From: a virus
IMG/VR virus record: IMGVR_UViG_3300042896_001365
Location: 1 to 44,746 of that record
Reading direction: 5' to 3' (one strand)
DNA: 44,746 nt
Below the pieces are notes generated by a model, which saw only the letters and a list, made by a program, of their open reading frames with translations, searched no databases and was not told where the DNA came from. Below are positions 6,937 through 13,583 of the stretch, piece by piece. A program made the position numbers and the translations under genes. Each line of letters opens with the position of its first letter. Positions within the stretch are counted from its first letter, which is position 1.

Positions 6937-7281
6937 TTACTTGATAAATAGTTTCAGAACTGATGGCAAGAGCTGGGCCAGAACGATAGCGCTCACAACC
7001 CACATAATGATCGTGGTTTTGGCTTCTGCAATATCCGTCTTCGTAGATGCCTTTAGCTCTGCAATGTCGATCTTGGTGGCAGCCTTCAACTCGGCGATGT
7101 CAGACTTGGTGGCCCCATTGGCCTTAATCACCGCAATATCTATTTTGATGGCGGTGAGGTCTGCTTCAAGTTTGGCGACGCGGGTTTCCATGCCCCCATC
7201 ATAGGGCGGTTCTCCGCCGCGTGTCAAATCAGGTCCGGTCGGGCCAAATTCCTGAATCGGGAAAGGTAGGATGTTGCTCAA
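6937..7281 (-). CDS. Membrane-anchored coiled-coil protein with 11-residue repeats
   Basis: This 114-residue protein has a Pro-rich N-terminus, then a coiled coil in which an 11-residue unit (ATKSDIAELKA, ATKIDIAELKA, STKTDIAEAKT) repeats three times, and a C-terminal transmembrane helix (IIMWVVSAIVLAQLLPSVL) with a short tail. The shape resembles the DUF1640/CCDC90-like anchored coils common in bacteria and phages. It starts on TTG at 7281 with AGGGGG upstream, overlapping the previous stop as TTGA. Function is unknown; a tail-anchored oligomeric membrane protein is all that can be said. Confidence 0.72.
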   Translation of the reverse strand: MSNILPFPIQEFGPTGPDLTRGGEPPYDGGMETRVAKLEADLTAIKIDIAVIKANGATKSDIAELKAATKIDIAELKASTKTDIAEAKTTIIMWVVSAIVLAQLLPSVLKLFIK

Positions 7282-7598
7282 GCGTCCCCCTTCTTTGGTA
7301 GCATCGATTGAAGCAAAGTTGCTGAAAAGAAGAGGGTATGCGTGCAGTTCAAGCAGATAAGTCCGTAATAGCGGCGTCCTGCCAGTCGCGTTGCCAAGGT
7401 CTGGCCAGGCGGTGCTCGACTAATATCGAAATCAAAAACGCTGAGAGCGGAATCCGGCTTTGCAGCATGTTGATCCGATGAAGTTCCCCAATGGTCAGCG
7501 CCACAAACGGAGCATTTAATTCCATTTGGAGCCTTGGTTTTTAAAAAGGCACGTAGTTGCTCGGGCTGGATATCATAGTCAATATCTGCAATATTCAT
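7278..7598 (-). CDS. Small protein with two CxxC pairs (zinc-ribbon-like)
   Basis: The 106-residue protein has CSVC near residue 29 and CLNC near residue 84, with a short hydrophobic stretch after the second pair. Two CxxC pairs suggest a zinc ribbon. Its genes before and after are an Arc-type repressor and a membrane-anchored coiled coil, all leftward. No family is recognised. The stop overlaps the next start by 4 bp (TTGA). The region is less GC-rich than the replication genes, which agrees with accessory origin. Confidence 0.65.
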   Translation of the reverse strand: MNIADIDYDIQPEQLRAFLKTKAPNGIKCSVCGADHWGTSSDQHAAKPDSALSVFDFDISRAPPGQTLATRLAGRRYYGLICLNCTHTLFFSATLLQSMLPKKGDA

Positions 7599-7629
7599 TG
7601 TTTTCTTTCCTTTTTTATATCGCTATACA

Positions 7630-7854
7630 TCAACTCTGGTCCAGCAGCGTGCGCATCATGCGCTTCAGGTCGGCCAGTTCGTCCAACACGGTGTCGAGCG
7701 GGCTGGCTTGCAGCCTGGCGACGATCTCCGCGTTCATGCTGCGGCCGTTGTTCTCTGCCGTAGCTTGTATTTCGGCGTGCAGCTCGCGCGGCATTCGTAC
7801 CGCAGTTTGAATGTAATCTGTTTGTGTTTGCTTCTGAGTCGGAGGCATTTTCAT
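7630..7854 (-). CDS. Arc-family ribbon-helix-helix DNA-binding protein
   Basis: Seventy-four residues with the Arc pattern: IQTAVRMPRELHAEIQATAE forms the beta strand and first helix, and NNGRSMNAEIVARLQ the second helix with the conserved SMNAEI. Arc relatives bind as dimers of dimers to short inverted sites and repress their own promoter. It is the first gene of the leftward accessory operon. A 22-bp inverted repeat overlaps the likely -10 region just upstream. No clear RBS precedes ATG 7854; the second ATG at 7848 is an alternative. Confidence 0.88.
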   Translation of the reverse strand: MKMPPTQKQTQTDYIQTAVRMPRELHAEIQATAENNGRSMNAEIVARLQASPLDTVLDELADLKRMMRTLLDQS

Positions 7855-7885
7855 CGCGCGATGATGGCGCAGCGATGTTTTTGTG

Positions 7886-7929
7886 CATACTAAACGTTTT
7901 CAGTATGGAAACGTATTGCTTAAATGCAA
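7886..7929 (-). promoter_or_regulatory. Promoter and inverted-repeat operator of the Arc operon
   Basis: On the minus strand TTGCAT (7929-7924) and CATACT (7907-7902) are spaced by 16 bp. The -10 is one arm of the inverted repeat CATACT (7886-7891) and AGTATG (7902-7907), whose centre contains the self-complementary AAACGTTT. Arc-type autoregulation is the natural reading. A second, smaller inverted pair ATTGC/GCAAT lies at 7914-7929. Confidence 0.6.
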
Positions 7930-7961
7930 TATAGTTATACTTCCAACAAACTGGAGGATGC

Positions 7962-8114
7962 ATGGAAAACTTGCCTAAAATTATTGCCGCCTATATTGCA
8001 ATGGACCAAAGGGCGAAAGATGACAATTTGACGACGATGACGGCTGATGCCATACGGTACCCGGCGCCATGCATCCCCAAATTACGACTTATTGTGGGCG
8101 GAGTCAGGAAATAA
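7962..8114 (+). CDS. Possible 50-residue protein convergent with the repressor gene
   Basis: A 50-codon ORF (MENLPKIIAAYIAMDQRAKD at the start) has a strong GGAGG five bases before ATG 7962 and ends 33 bp inside the 3' end of the repressor gene on the other strand. It is divergent from the Arc gene. No family is recognised, and no transmembrane segment is seen. The RBS is the main support; the overlap and short length keep the call uncertain. Confidence 0.42.
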   Translation: MENLPKIIAAYIAMDQRAKDDNLTTMTADAIRYPAPCIPKLRLIVGGVRK

Positions 8115-8504
8115 TGTCTTTACCGCATCTTTGGCAACATCCTTTATCCGCTCTCTCCCCCGCTGATCAGCGCAGCGATACCAGCTCAAAATGTTGTATT
8201 CATCATCAGTGACAAGCTGAACCCTGGCCGGTGGTGGTGTCTCGATCGCGTCTAGATCGAATCCCTCTGCGTGCCTAAAAGTACTTTTACTGTATTCCCC
8301 TTGACCTTCATGCAACCAGTCAAAGGAGACATTACACGCCTGGGCCAACTTCACTAGCGTGTGTGCTTCTGGCCCCTTCTTGCCTACGCCTTTCAGGATT
8401 CGATTAATCGTCGGCTGAGGTACACCAGATGCCCGGTGCAGGGCACTCTGAGATTCAAACCCTGCCTTCCTCATCGCTTCGTCAAGTCTGCTTGCTATGT
8501 TCAT
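8082..8504 (-). CDS. cI-like: Phage repressor (CI-like HTH, no peptidase domain)
   Basis: Starting at ATG 8504 the protein has 140 residues: an XRE HTH (LDEAMRKAGFESQSALHRA, then VPQPTINRILKG) and a short C-terminal region of about 70 residues. There is no LexA/S24 Ser-Lys autoprotease, so classical RecA-driven cleavage is unlikely and induction must work otherwise. It diverges from the Cro-like gene across a 90-bp operator region. A -10 like TATATT on the minus strand ends 7 bp before the ATG, and no SD sequence is present, so its mRNA may be leaderless as for lambda cI. The longer reading from 8552 would run through the operators and is rejected. Confidence 0.85.
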   Translation of the reverse strand: MNIASRLDEAMRKAGFESQSALHRASGVPQPTINRILKGVGKKGPEAHTLVKLAQACNVSFDWLHEGQGEYSKSTFRHAEGFDLDAIETPPPARVQLVTDDEYNILSWYRCADQRGRERIKDVAKDAVKTLFPDSAHNKS

Positions 8505-8510
8505 GGCTGG

Positions 8511-8588
8511 AATATACATCCGTGTATAGCGTTGATGCCAACGCTTATTCATTCAAGTATTGCTTATCTATTCATTCGTGTATATATT
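8511..8588. promoter_or_regulatory. Lambda-like switch: operators and divergent promoters
   Basis: Four sites are seen. TATACATCCGTGTATA (8513-8528) is a palindrome with perfect 6-bp arms. GCGTTG-ATGC-CAACGC (8529-8544) is a second palindrome. TTATTCATTCAAGTAT (8545-8560) and TATCTATTCATTCGTGTATA (8565-8584) are related sites, the latter matching the PL operator 19/20 in inverse orientation. Rightward promoter: TTGCTT (8560-8565), 17 bp, TATATT (8583-8588). Leftward -10: TATATT on the minus strand (8516-8511). In both directions the predicted start of transcription coincides with the ATG. Confidence 0.78.
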
Positions 8589-8594
8589 GAGCGG

Positions 8595-8840
8595 ATGGAA
8601 AAGAAAATTTCAATCCTCCTCAGGGAAATAAGCTGCAAGTCAGGCTGGAGTCAGCCTCGAATTGCAATCGAACTTGGCACATCGCAGCCAACTGTCAACC
8701 GAATACTTGGCGGTCAAGACGACTGCATGGGAAGGACAAAAAGTGCAATTTTGACCCTGCACAGCAAGTTTTTTTCAGCTGATCAGATGGTCGAACTCAC
8801 GCCATCGCTAATCCCATCGCCGCCCGGCCTCACCTCATAA
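8595..8840 (+). CDS. cro-like: Cro-like HTH regulator
   Basis: The 81-residue protein starts at ATG 8595. Its HTH is SGWSQPRIAIELGTSQPTVN, and PTVNRILGG is almost the same as PTINRILKG in the divergent repressor, as expected for proteins that read the same operators. The -10 of the rightward promoter ends 7 bp upstream, so the transcript may begin at the ATG and be leaderless; no SD is visible. It is the first gene of the rightward early operon. The longer ORF from 8361 would cross the operator and repressor gene and is rejected. Confidence 0.82.
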   Translation: MEKKISILLREISCKSGWSQPRIAIELGTSQPTVNRILGGQDDCMGRTKSAILTLHSKFFSADQMVELTPSLIPSPPGLTS

Positions 8841-8855
8841 CCACTTGGATTCCGC

Positions 8856-9062
8856 ATGTCACTCGAACTGATCGCCACCGATACGAAACTGACCGCTGAA
8901 GACTTGGCCATCGTAGATGCCATGTGCCTGGTCACCGGCGTCAGCAAGTCTGAATTTTTGCGGGGAATCATTCAAGCCGCCCTCAATGCCGAACTCAACA
9001 AGGCCAGAGTAATCGACGACGCCCTGGTTGCGAAGGGATTCAGCAGAGGGATACGGAGGTGA
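8856..9062 (+). CDS. Small helical protein after cro, possible RHH regulator
   Basis: Sixty-eight residues, with a predicted two-helix unit (EDLAIVDAMCLVTGVSKSEF, then LRGIIQAALNAELNKA) reminiscent of ribbon-helix-helix proteins. It sits where lambda has cII, 15 bp after the Cro-like stop. A role as an early regulator is plausible from size and position only. The RBS is weak. Confidence 0.6.
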   Translation: MSLELIATDTKLTAEDLAIVDAMCLVTGVSKSEFLRGIIQAALNAELNKARVIDDALVAKGFSRGIRR

Positions 9063-9130
9063 CCGGGGGCATGCGGCGGTAGCCAGCGGAACGCAGTGCA
9101 AACATTGATATTTATCAATAAAAGGAAACC

Positions 9131-9262
9131 ATGATTCAACAAGAAAAAAAATACGGCGAAGACGATGGCGACGACAGCCGGTCTGCGCTGGGCCTGGCTA
9201 TCGCCATCAACAGCGCGTTCTGGGTGGCGGTGGGCATCGGGTTCGGCCGGTGGCTGGCATGA
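9131..9262 (+). CDS. 43-residue single-span membrane peptide
   Basis: The peptide has a charged head (MIQQEKKYGEDDGDDSR) and one transmembrane helix (ALGLAIAINSAFWVAVGIGF), ending WLA. AAAGGA lies five bases before the ATG. The stop overlaps the next ATG as ATGA (9259-9262). The gene is too short for most gene finders, but RBS, coupling and topology support it. Function is unknown. Confidence 0.62.
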   Translation: MIQQEKKYGEDDGDDSRSALGLAIAINSAFWVAVGIGFGRWLA

Positions 9263-9438
9263 CGGCCCGTCCAGACCTGGGCCATGTGATGACCCGCCAG
9301 CACTACGAGCGCCTGGCGGCCGAACTGGCCGCTGAATTGGCAGGCGGCTTGGTCGTCGAACCCACAGCGCCGTGCCGGCATCGAGCCGGCAAGGCCGCAC
9401 ACACTGGGGCATGCAGCTGCGCAGCGCTCCCGCAATAG
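9259..9438 (+). CDS. 59-residue phage hypothetical protein
   Basis: The product begins MTARPDLGHVMTRQHYERLA and continues with an Ala/Glu-rich helix (AAELAAELAGGLVVE). The C-terminal third has three Cys and several His and Arg residues, possibly metal binding. It is coupled to the preceding membrane peptide by a 4-bp overlap. No family is recognised. Confidence 0.55.
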   Translation: MTARPDLGHVMTRQHYERLAAELAAELAGGLVVEPTAPCRHRAGKAAHTGACSCAALPQ

Positions 9439-9443
9439 AAAAA

Positions 9444-9462
9444 GCCCGCGATCAAGGCGGGC
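9444..9462 (-). terminator. Hairpin with minus-strand T-run
   Basis: GCCCGC (9444-9449) pairs with GCGGGC (9457-9462) around a 7-base loop. Five A residues (9439-9443) precede it on the plus strand, so it would act as an intrinsic terminator only for leftward transcription. On the plus strand it could act as a weak attenuator before the replication operon. Confidence 0.45.
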
Positions 9463-9488
9463 TCCTTACAACCACAACATAAAACAAC

Positions 9489-9866
9489 ATGAAAATCATA
9501 CCACAGTCACGCATCAATATCCCCGCCAAGTCGCTTCGGCGCCACACGCTCTTGATGGCCATGCTCGAAGGCAGCGGCACGATTTACCAAATCTGCGAGC
9601 GCGCCGACATCGACATCGGAACCGTCACCCAGGAGCACGCCGTGCGCCACTTGTTCGAGCTGATGATCCAGTCCGGGCTCGCCCGCATCGATGGCATCGT
9701 TTATTCGATCAGCCGCCATGCGCGCGCCGCGCTGGCGCCAGTTGCGCCCGCACCGCTCGGCCAGGCCGCGACATCGCATTACCGCGGACCGGCCTGCGCC
9801 ATGCCGGTCACGCACACCATCCGCCACGCTTCACAAAAAACAACAACGCAAGGAATCGCAGCATGA
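9489..9866 (+). CDS. Phage protein with winged-helix-like N-terminus
   Basis: This 125-residue protein opens a tightly coupled ten-gene operon. Residues 18-70 (LRRHTLLMAMLEGSGTIYQI, then VRHLFELMIQSGLARI) look like a small winged helix used by phage regulators or replication accessories. The C-terminal half is Ala/Thr-rich and probably disordered. The stop overlaps the ParB-like start by ATGA. Function is unknown. Confidence 0.65.
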   Translation: MKIIPQSRINIPAKSLRRHTLLMAMLEGSGTIYQICERADIDIGTVTQEHAVRHLFELMIQSGLARIDGIVYSISRHARAALAPVAPAPLGQAATSHYRGPACAMPVTHTIRHASQKTTTQGIAA

Positions 9867-11458
9867 ACGACATCAATTTCAGAACCTTGCTGCTGGCCGA
9901 TCTGACGCCATCGCCAACCAACCCGCGCAAGCATTTCGATGCGACCGCGCTGGCCGAGCTGGCCGACAGCATCGCGCAGCAGGGCCTGGCCCAGCCGATC
10001 CTGGTGCGCCCGATTCTGGATACCGGTCGCTATGAAATTGTGGCTGGCGAGCGGCGCTACCGCGCGTCAAGCCTGGCGGGCCTCTCCACCATCATCGCCG
10101 TCGTGCGCAACCTGTCGGACCTGGAAGCGCTCGAGCTGCAAGTGATCGAGAATTTACAGCGCGCCGATCTGCACCCGATGGAAGAGGCGCAGGGATACGC
10201 GCAACTGATGCAGGCGCACAACTTCACCGCCGACCAGTTGGCGGACAAGGTCGGCAAGAGCAAATCCTACATTTACAACCGGCTCAAGCTGCTGGACCTG
10301 GCGCCGGCGGGGCAAGAGGCGTTTTATGCCGGGAAGTTGACGCCGGCCACCGCGCTGCTGGTGGCGCGCATCCCCGTGCCGGAATTGCAGGCGCGCGTGG
10401 TGGCGGAAATCACATCATCTGGCAATTACAACCAGGAGGTGATGACGGCGAAGCAGGCGGCGCACCATATCCATCTGAAATATATGCTGCAGCTGAAGCA
10501 GGCGCCGTTCAAGACCGGCGACGCGACACTGGTGCCGGCCGCCGGCGCCTGCGGTGCATGCCCGAAGCGCACCGGCAACCAGCCGTTGCTGTTCGAGGAC
10601 ATCGAGAGCCTGGACACGTGCACCGATCCGGACTGTTTCGAGCTCAAGCGCGAGGCCGGCAAGCGGCGCACGCTGGCCGATGCCAAGCAGGCCGGGCAGA
10701 ACGTCATCCGCGGCGTAGAGGCCAGGCGGATCATGCCGAACAGCTACAGCGGATGCTCGTTGAGCGAGGGCTATGTCGCGATCACCGATACCTGCTTCGA
10801 CGACGTAAAGAAACGTACCTTCGCGCAGATCCTCGGCAAGTCGCCGGCGGTCAGCCTGATGGAGGACCCGCACCGGGGCACGCTGATCAAGGTGGTCAAG
10901 ATCGACGATATCCGCGCGACGCTGGCAGAAAGCGGCATCCGGCCGCGCGCCAGCGTCGTCAGCGACAACACCAGGCAGCGCGCGCTCGAGGCGAAGGTCA
11001 AGGCCGAGAAGGAATACCGGCGTCGCCTGTTCATTGCGGTGCGCGATCGCGCCGAACCCGTGATCGATCGCGCCATGCTGAACGACGTCGCAACCAGGTT
11101 GTATCTGAATTCGGCTTACACCGAGCGGCCATTCATGGCGGGCCTGTACGAATTCCAGAAAAGCATGGTCGAATATCCCGGCGCATCTGAAAAAACGCAC
11201 GCAGTCATGGCGGCGATGGATGATGCGACGATCAACCGGCTGATCCTCGATTGCATGCTGCTCGATGAGCTGTCGGTCAGCCACCACACACCCGACGGCA
11301 AGCCGGAAAAGCTGCTTGCGGCCGCCGCGCGTGTGGGCGTCGATCCTGGTGATATCAGGGCCTCCATCAAGGCCGAGGTCAAGGCCAAGCTCAGTGCAAA
11401 GGCGGGCGCCAAGAAAAAACCGGCAGCGAAAAAAACAGCATCCACGGTGCCGGCATGA
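9863..11458 (+). CDS. parB-like: Large ParB/RepB/Spo0J-family protein
   Basis: The N-terminal 150 residues are a typical ParB core. LTPSPTNPRKHFD begins the domain, GERRYRA is the CTP-binding box, ENLQRADLHPMEEA is the second box, and TADQLADKVGKSKSYIYNRL is the HTH. It continues to 531 residues, about twice the length of chromosomal ParB. A Cys cluster (CGACPKRTG, then CTDPDCFELK) may bind zinc, and the tail is Lys/Ala-rich. Members of this long type occur in phages and mobile elements and may partition DNA, regulate transcription or, in some relatives, cut DNA. No ParA is next to it; the only cytoskeletal partner in the window is the actin-like ATPase at 4104-5156. ATGA overlaps occur at both ends. 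Confidence 0.85.
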   Translation: MNDINFRTLLLADLTPSPTNPRKHFDATALAELADSIAQQGLAQPILVRPILDTGRYEIVAGERRYRASSLAGLSTIIAVVRNLSDLEALELQVIENLQRADLHPMEEAQGYAQLMQAHNFTADQLADKVGKSKSYIYNRLKLLDLAPAGQEAFYAGKLTPATALLVARIPVPELQARVVAEITSSGNYNQEVMTAKQAAHHIHLKYMLQLKQAPFKTGDATLVPAAGACGACPKRTGNQPLLFEDIESLDTCTDPDCFELKREAGKRRTLADAKQAGQNVIRGVEARRIMPNSYSGCSLSEGYVAITDTCFDDVKKRTFAQILGKSPAVSLMEDPHRGTLIKVVKIDDIRATLAESGIRPRASVVSDNTRQRALEAKVKAEKEYRRRLFIAVRDRAEPVIDRAMLNDVATRLYLNSAYTERPFMAGLYEFQKSMVEYPGASEKTHAVMAAMDDATINRLILDCMLLDELSVSHHTPDGKPEKLLAAAARVGVDPGDIRASIKAEVKAKLSAKAGAKKKPAAKKTASTVPA

Positions 11459-11631
11459 TCCCGGACCTGTCCTTCGTCACCCGCCAGCACCTGGCTATCC
11501 AGCGCGAAACCTGCGTCGGCGCTTATACGCCGAGGCGCCAGTGCAAGGGCGAATGCAAGAAGCGCAAGAGCATCGGCCAGTTCATTGGCGCATCGGCGTT
11601 GTGCATCCGCTGCGCGCGGAGGCTTTCATGA
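11455..11631 (+). CDS. 58-residue Cys-rich zinc-ribbon-like protein
   Basis: The ORF overlaps the ParB-like gene and the replication gene by ATGA at both ends. The product has QCKGECKKR and LCIRCARRL, a CxxxC/CxxC arrangement consistent with one zinc site. This pattern is common for small proteins in phage replication operons. Nothing more specific is recognised. Confidence 0.6.
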   Translation: MIPDLSFVTRQHLAIQRETCVGAYTPRRQCKGECKKRKSIGQFIGASALCIRCARRLS

Positions 11632-12386
11632 GCATCCGCGTCATGACGTCGGTATTTGACCGCTACCCGAACGGGGGCGGCGAGATGCTGCTTGCGCTGG
11701 CCCTGGCTGACCATGCGCACGACGATGGTAGCCATGTCTATCCGTCGATCGAGCAGCTTGCAAAAAAGACGCGCCAGTCCGAGCGCACGGTGCAGTACCA
11801 GTTGCGCAAAATGGAAGAGTCTGGCTGGCTGGTCCTGGAAAATTCAGGCAACGGAGGCCGGAATCAGCGGCGTGAATACCACATTGATGGCGCATGGATA
11901 AAGGGTGCAGAAATTGCACCCTTACAAAAGAGTGCAATCCACGACATAAAGGGTGCAACTGACGACATAAAGGGTGCAACTGACGACGTAAAGGGTGCAA
12001 CTGACGACACTAAAGGGTGCAAACCGTTGCACCCGCATAGAACCATCAGTAAACCATCAGAACCATCAGTAAACCATAAAGCGCCAAGCCCGGCCTTGCC
12101 GGACATGTTCGATGGCATTGCCAAGCAGGTCGTCGAAGATTTCAAGGCGCTGCGCAAAGCCAAGCGGGCGGCGATCACGCCAACGGCGATCAACGGCATC
12201 CGGCGCGAGGCGGCCAAGGCGGGCATCACGCTGGAAGCGGCCCTGGCGATGTGCTGCGAGCGCGGCTGGTCCGGATTCAAAGCCGACTGGGCTGGCGTGC
12301 AACCCCCTGACGCCAGCGCCGCACCCGCCAAGCCGACCAAGTTCGACCCCGTCGCCCACGTCAACCGCAACCGGAAAAAATCATGA
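11628..12386 (+). CDS. O-like: Lambda O-like replication initiator with internal iterons
   Basis: The real start is ATG 11628 (MSIRVMTSVFDRYP), coupled to the upstream stop. The N-terminal 80 residues are a winged helix of phage replication initiators (HVYPSIEQLAKKTRQSERTV, then LRKMEESGWL). The central segment is encoded by 21-bp DNA repeats and reads KGATDD over and over, as in lambda O where the origin iterons lie inside the gene. The C-terminal part (KQVVEDFKALRKAKRAAITP) is the expected partner-binding region. It is followed by the P-like gene with a 4-bp overlap. The assignment rests on domain order, iterons and neighbour. Confidence 0.82.
   Translation: MSIRVMTSVFDRYPNGGGEMLLALALADHAHDDGSHVYPSIEQLAKKTRQSERTVQYQLRKMEESGWLVLENSGNGGRNQRREYHIDGAWIKGAEIAPLQKSAIHDIKGATDDIKGATDDVKGATDDTKGCKPLHPHRTISKPSEPSVNHKAPSPALPDMFDGIAKQVVEDFKALRKAKRAAITPTAINGIRREAAKAGITLEAALAMCCERGWSGFKADWAGVQPPDASAAPAKPTKFDPVAHVNRNRKKS
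11898..12034 (+). repeat. Iteron array, candidate phage replication origin
   Basis: The 10-mer AAAGGGTGCA occurs five times within TAAAGGGTGCA-type units starting near 11898, 11946, 11967, 11988 and 12010. Three are exact 21-bp tandem units (AAAGGGTGCAACTGACGACAT type). Inverted copies TGCACCCTT (11915-11923) and TTGCACCC (12027-12034) bracket the array and can form hairpins. Location inside the initiator gene matches lambda ori. The protein-level repeat (KGATDD) is a by-product of the DNA repeat. Confidence 0.82.
12041..12080 (+). repeat. Two tandem 20-bp AT-richer repeats next to the iterons
   Basis: AACCATCAGTAAACCATCAG at 12041-12060 is repeated at 12061-12080 with 18/20 identity. Each unit itself contains two AACCAT cores. 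It is the least GC-rich patch of the gene and lies directly after the iterons, so it may be the DNA unwinding element. Confidence 0.55.
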
Positions 12387-13147
12387 ACATGCCCCTCACC
12401 GCAGCACAAGCCATGCCGATCGCGGCCACGACCACGCGCCCGCATTCGCGCTGGTTTGAAGTTCATCCGGCGCTTGGCATTTCGATGGTCGATCACCTTT
12501 TCAACCGGCTCGACGGCGCTTATCCGCACAAGTGGCGTTCGGCGTTTTCGACGCAGCAGGCGATCGACAACTGGTCCGAAAGCTGGGTCGAGGCCTTCGA
12601 GGACGAAGGGATCACGCCGGGCGACATCAAGGCCGGGCTCAAGGCGTGCCGCAGTCGATACGAGTGGCCGCCATCGTGCGCCGAATTCATCAAGGCGTGC
12701 AAGCCCTTTGCCGATCCTATGGTCGCTTACCACGAGGCGGTGGCAGGACTGGAAGCACGTGCCAAGGGCGAGATGGGGTTGTGGCCGCATCCGGCCGTGT
12801 ACTGGGCCGCCTCGCTGCTGTCGCGTGAATTACAGGGCCAGACCTACGCGCAGGTCAAGGACCGCTGGGCCGCCGCGCTCAAGGGCCAGCTTGCGCGCAC
12901 CGAGTGGGCTGAGGTTCCGCCGCCCCGGCTGCAGATCGAGGCGCCAGGCAAGGGCGCGCTGTCGAAAGAGGCCGCCGCGCAGATGCTGCACGAACTCGAC
13001 GCGACCGGGATCACCAAGCAATTCATGGACAGGACGAACCACAAGGCATGGGCTGAAAAAATTATGGCGCGCTTGCGCATCGGCGATAAAACGCTGCAGA
13101 TGATCCAGATCAATCTCGCCAAGGAAGCGATGGGAGCAGGGACATGA
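12383..13147 (+). CDS. P-like: Lambda P-like replication protein (helicase loader)
   Basis: The 254-residue protein follows the O-like gene with an ATGA overlap. MVDHLFNRLDGAYPHKWRSA and NWSESWVEAFEDEGITPGDI, then LKACRSRYEWPPSCAEFIKA, are the hallmarks of the phage replication protein P family. These proteins load the host DnaB helicase at the phage origin through the initiator. The C-terminal region (KFMDRTNHKAWAEKI-like) agrees with the family. No truncation is apparent. Confidence 0.85.
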   Translation: MNMPLTAAQAMPIAATTTRPHSRWFEVHPALGISMVDHLFNRLDGAYPHKWRSAFSTQQAIDNWSESWVEAFEDEGITPGDIKAGLKACRSRYEWPPSCAEFIKACKPFADPMVAYHEAVAGLEARAKGEMGLWPHPAVYWAASLLSRELQGQTYAQVKDRWAAALKGQLARTEWAEVPPPRLQIEAPGKGALSKEAAAQMLHELDATGITKQFMDRTNHKAWAEKIMARLRIGDKTLQMIQINLAKEAMGAGT

Positions 13148-13386
13148 AGCCATTCCCCTCCGACACCGATACCCCGATCACTGATGCGCTGATCGCCAAA
13201 GCCATGGCCGAATACCCGACCGATCATTTACCGAACAGCAGCATCAAGCGCGTCATGAATCGGTATTTTGAAGCCGTGCACCAAGACTTGGCGCCGCTGT
13301 GCCGCCAATTTGAGGCCGAGAACCGGGCGCTGCGCGAGCGGCTGTGCTATCCGACTCTCAAGGCGGGCGTTAAGGCGAGCGCATGA
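13144..13386 (+). CDS. 80-residue phage hypothetical protein
   Basis: The product begins MKPFPSDTDTPITDALIAKA and ends in a helical stretch (LCRQFEAENRALRERLCYP). The opening DTPITDA is common in small phage proteins of replication regions. It is translationally coupled on both sides by 4-bp overlaps. Function is unknown. Confidence 0.65.
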   Translation: MKPFPSDTDTPITDALIAKAMAEYPTDHLPNSSIKRVMNRYFEAVHQDLAPLCRQFEAENRALRERLCYPTLKAGVKASA

Positions 13387-13583
13387 AAACTTGCCTCCAG
13401 TGCGACAACCTCGATTTGCAAGCCTTCCCGAAGCATGCCGGCGCCGGGTTCGGGCGCTGCAAGAAGGATCCGACATTGGGCGTGTTCGTCAATCTGCGCT
13501 CGTGCCGGCGCACATGTCCCATTTTCAAGGCGGCCAGCGAGAAGATCGTTCTGGCGCGCGTCACCTGGAGCAAAAAACTATGA
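13383..13583 (+). CDS. 66-residue Cys-rich zinc-finger-like protein
   Basis: The start is MKTCLQCDNLDLQAF, followed by GRCKKDP and SCRRTCPIF. Cys residues at about 4, 7, 26, 41 and 45 could form one zinc site. Such small Cys-rich proteins often sit in phage replication operons. Coupled by ATGA at both ends. Function is unknown. Confidence 0.65.
   Translation: MKTCLQCDNLDLQAFPKHAGAGFGRCKKDPTLGVFVNLRSCRRTCPIFKAASEKIVLARVTWSKKL

Noticed and set aside
8361-8594. Upstream extension of the Cro-like frame
   Set aside because: It would run through the repressor gene on the other strand and across the operator region. The homologous HTH protein begins at 8595.
11898-12034. CRISPR-like array
   Set aside because: Units are 21 bp with almost no spacers, lie inside a coding gene and have no cas genes nearby. 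They fit origin iterons.
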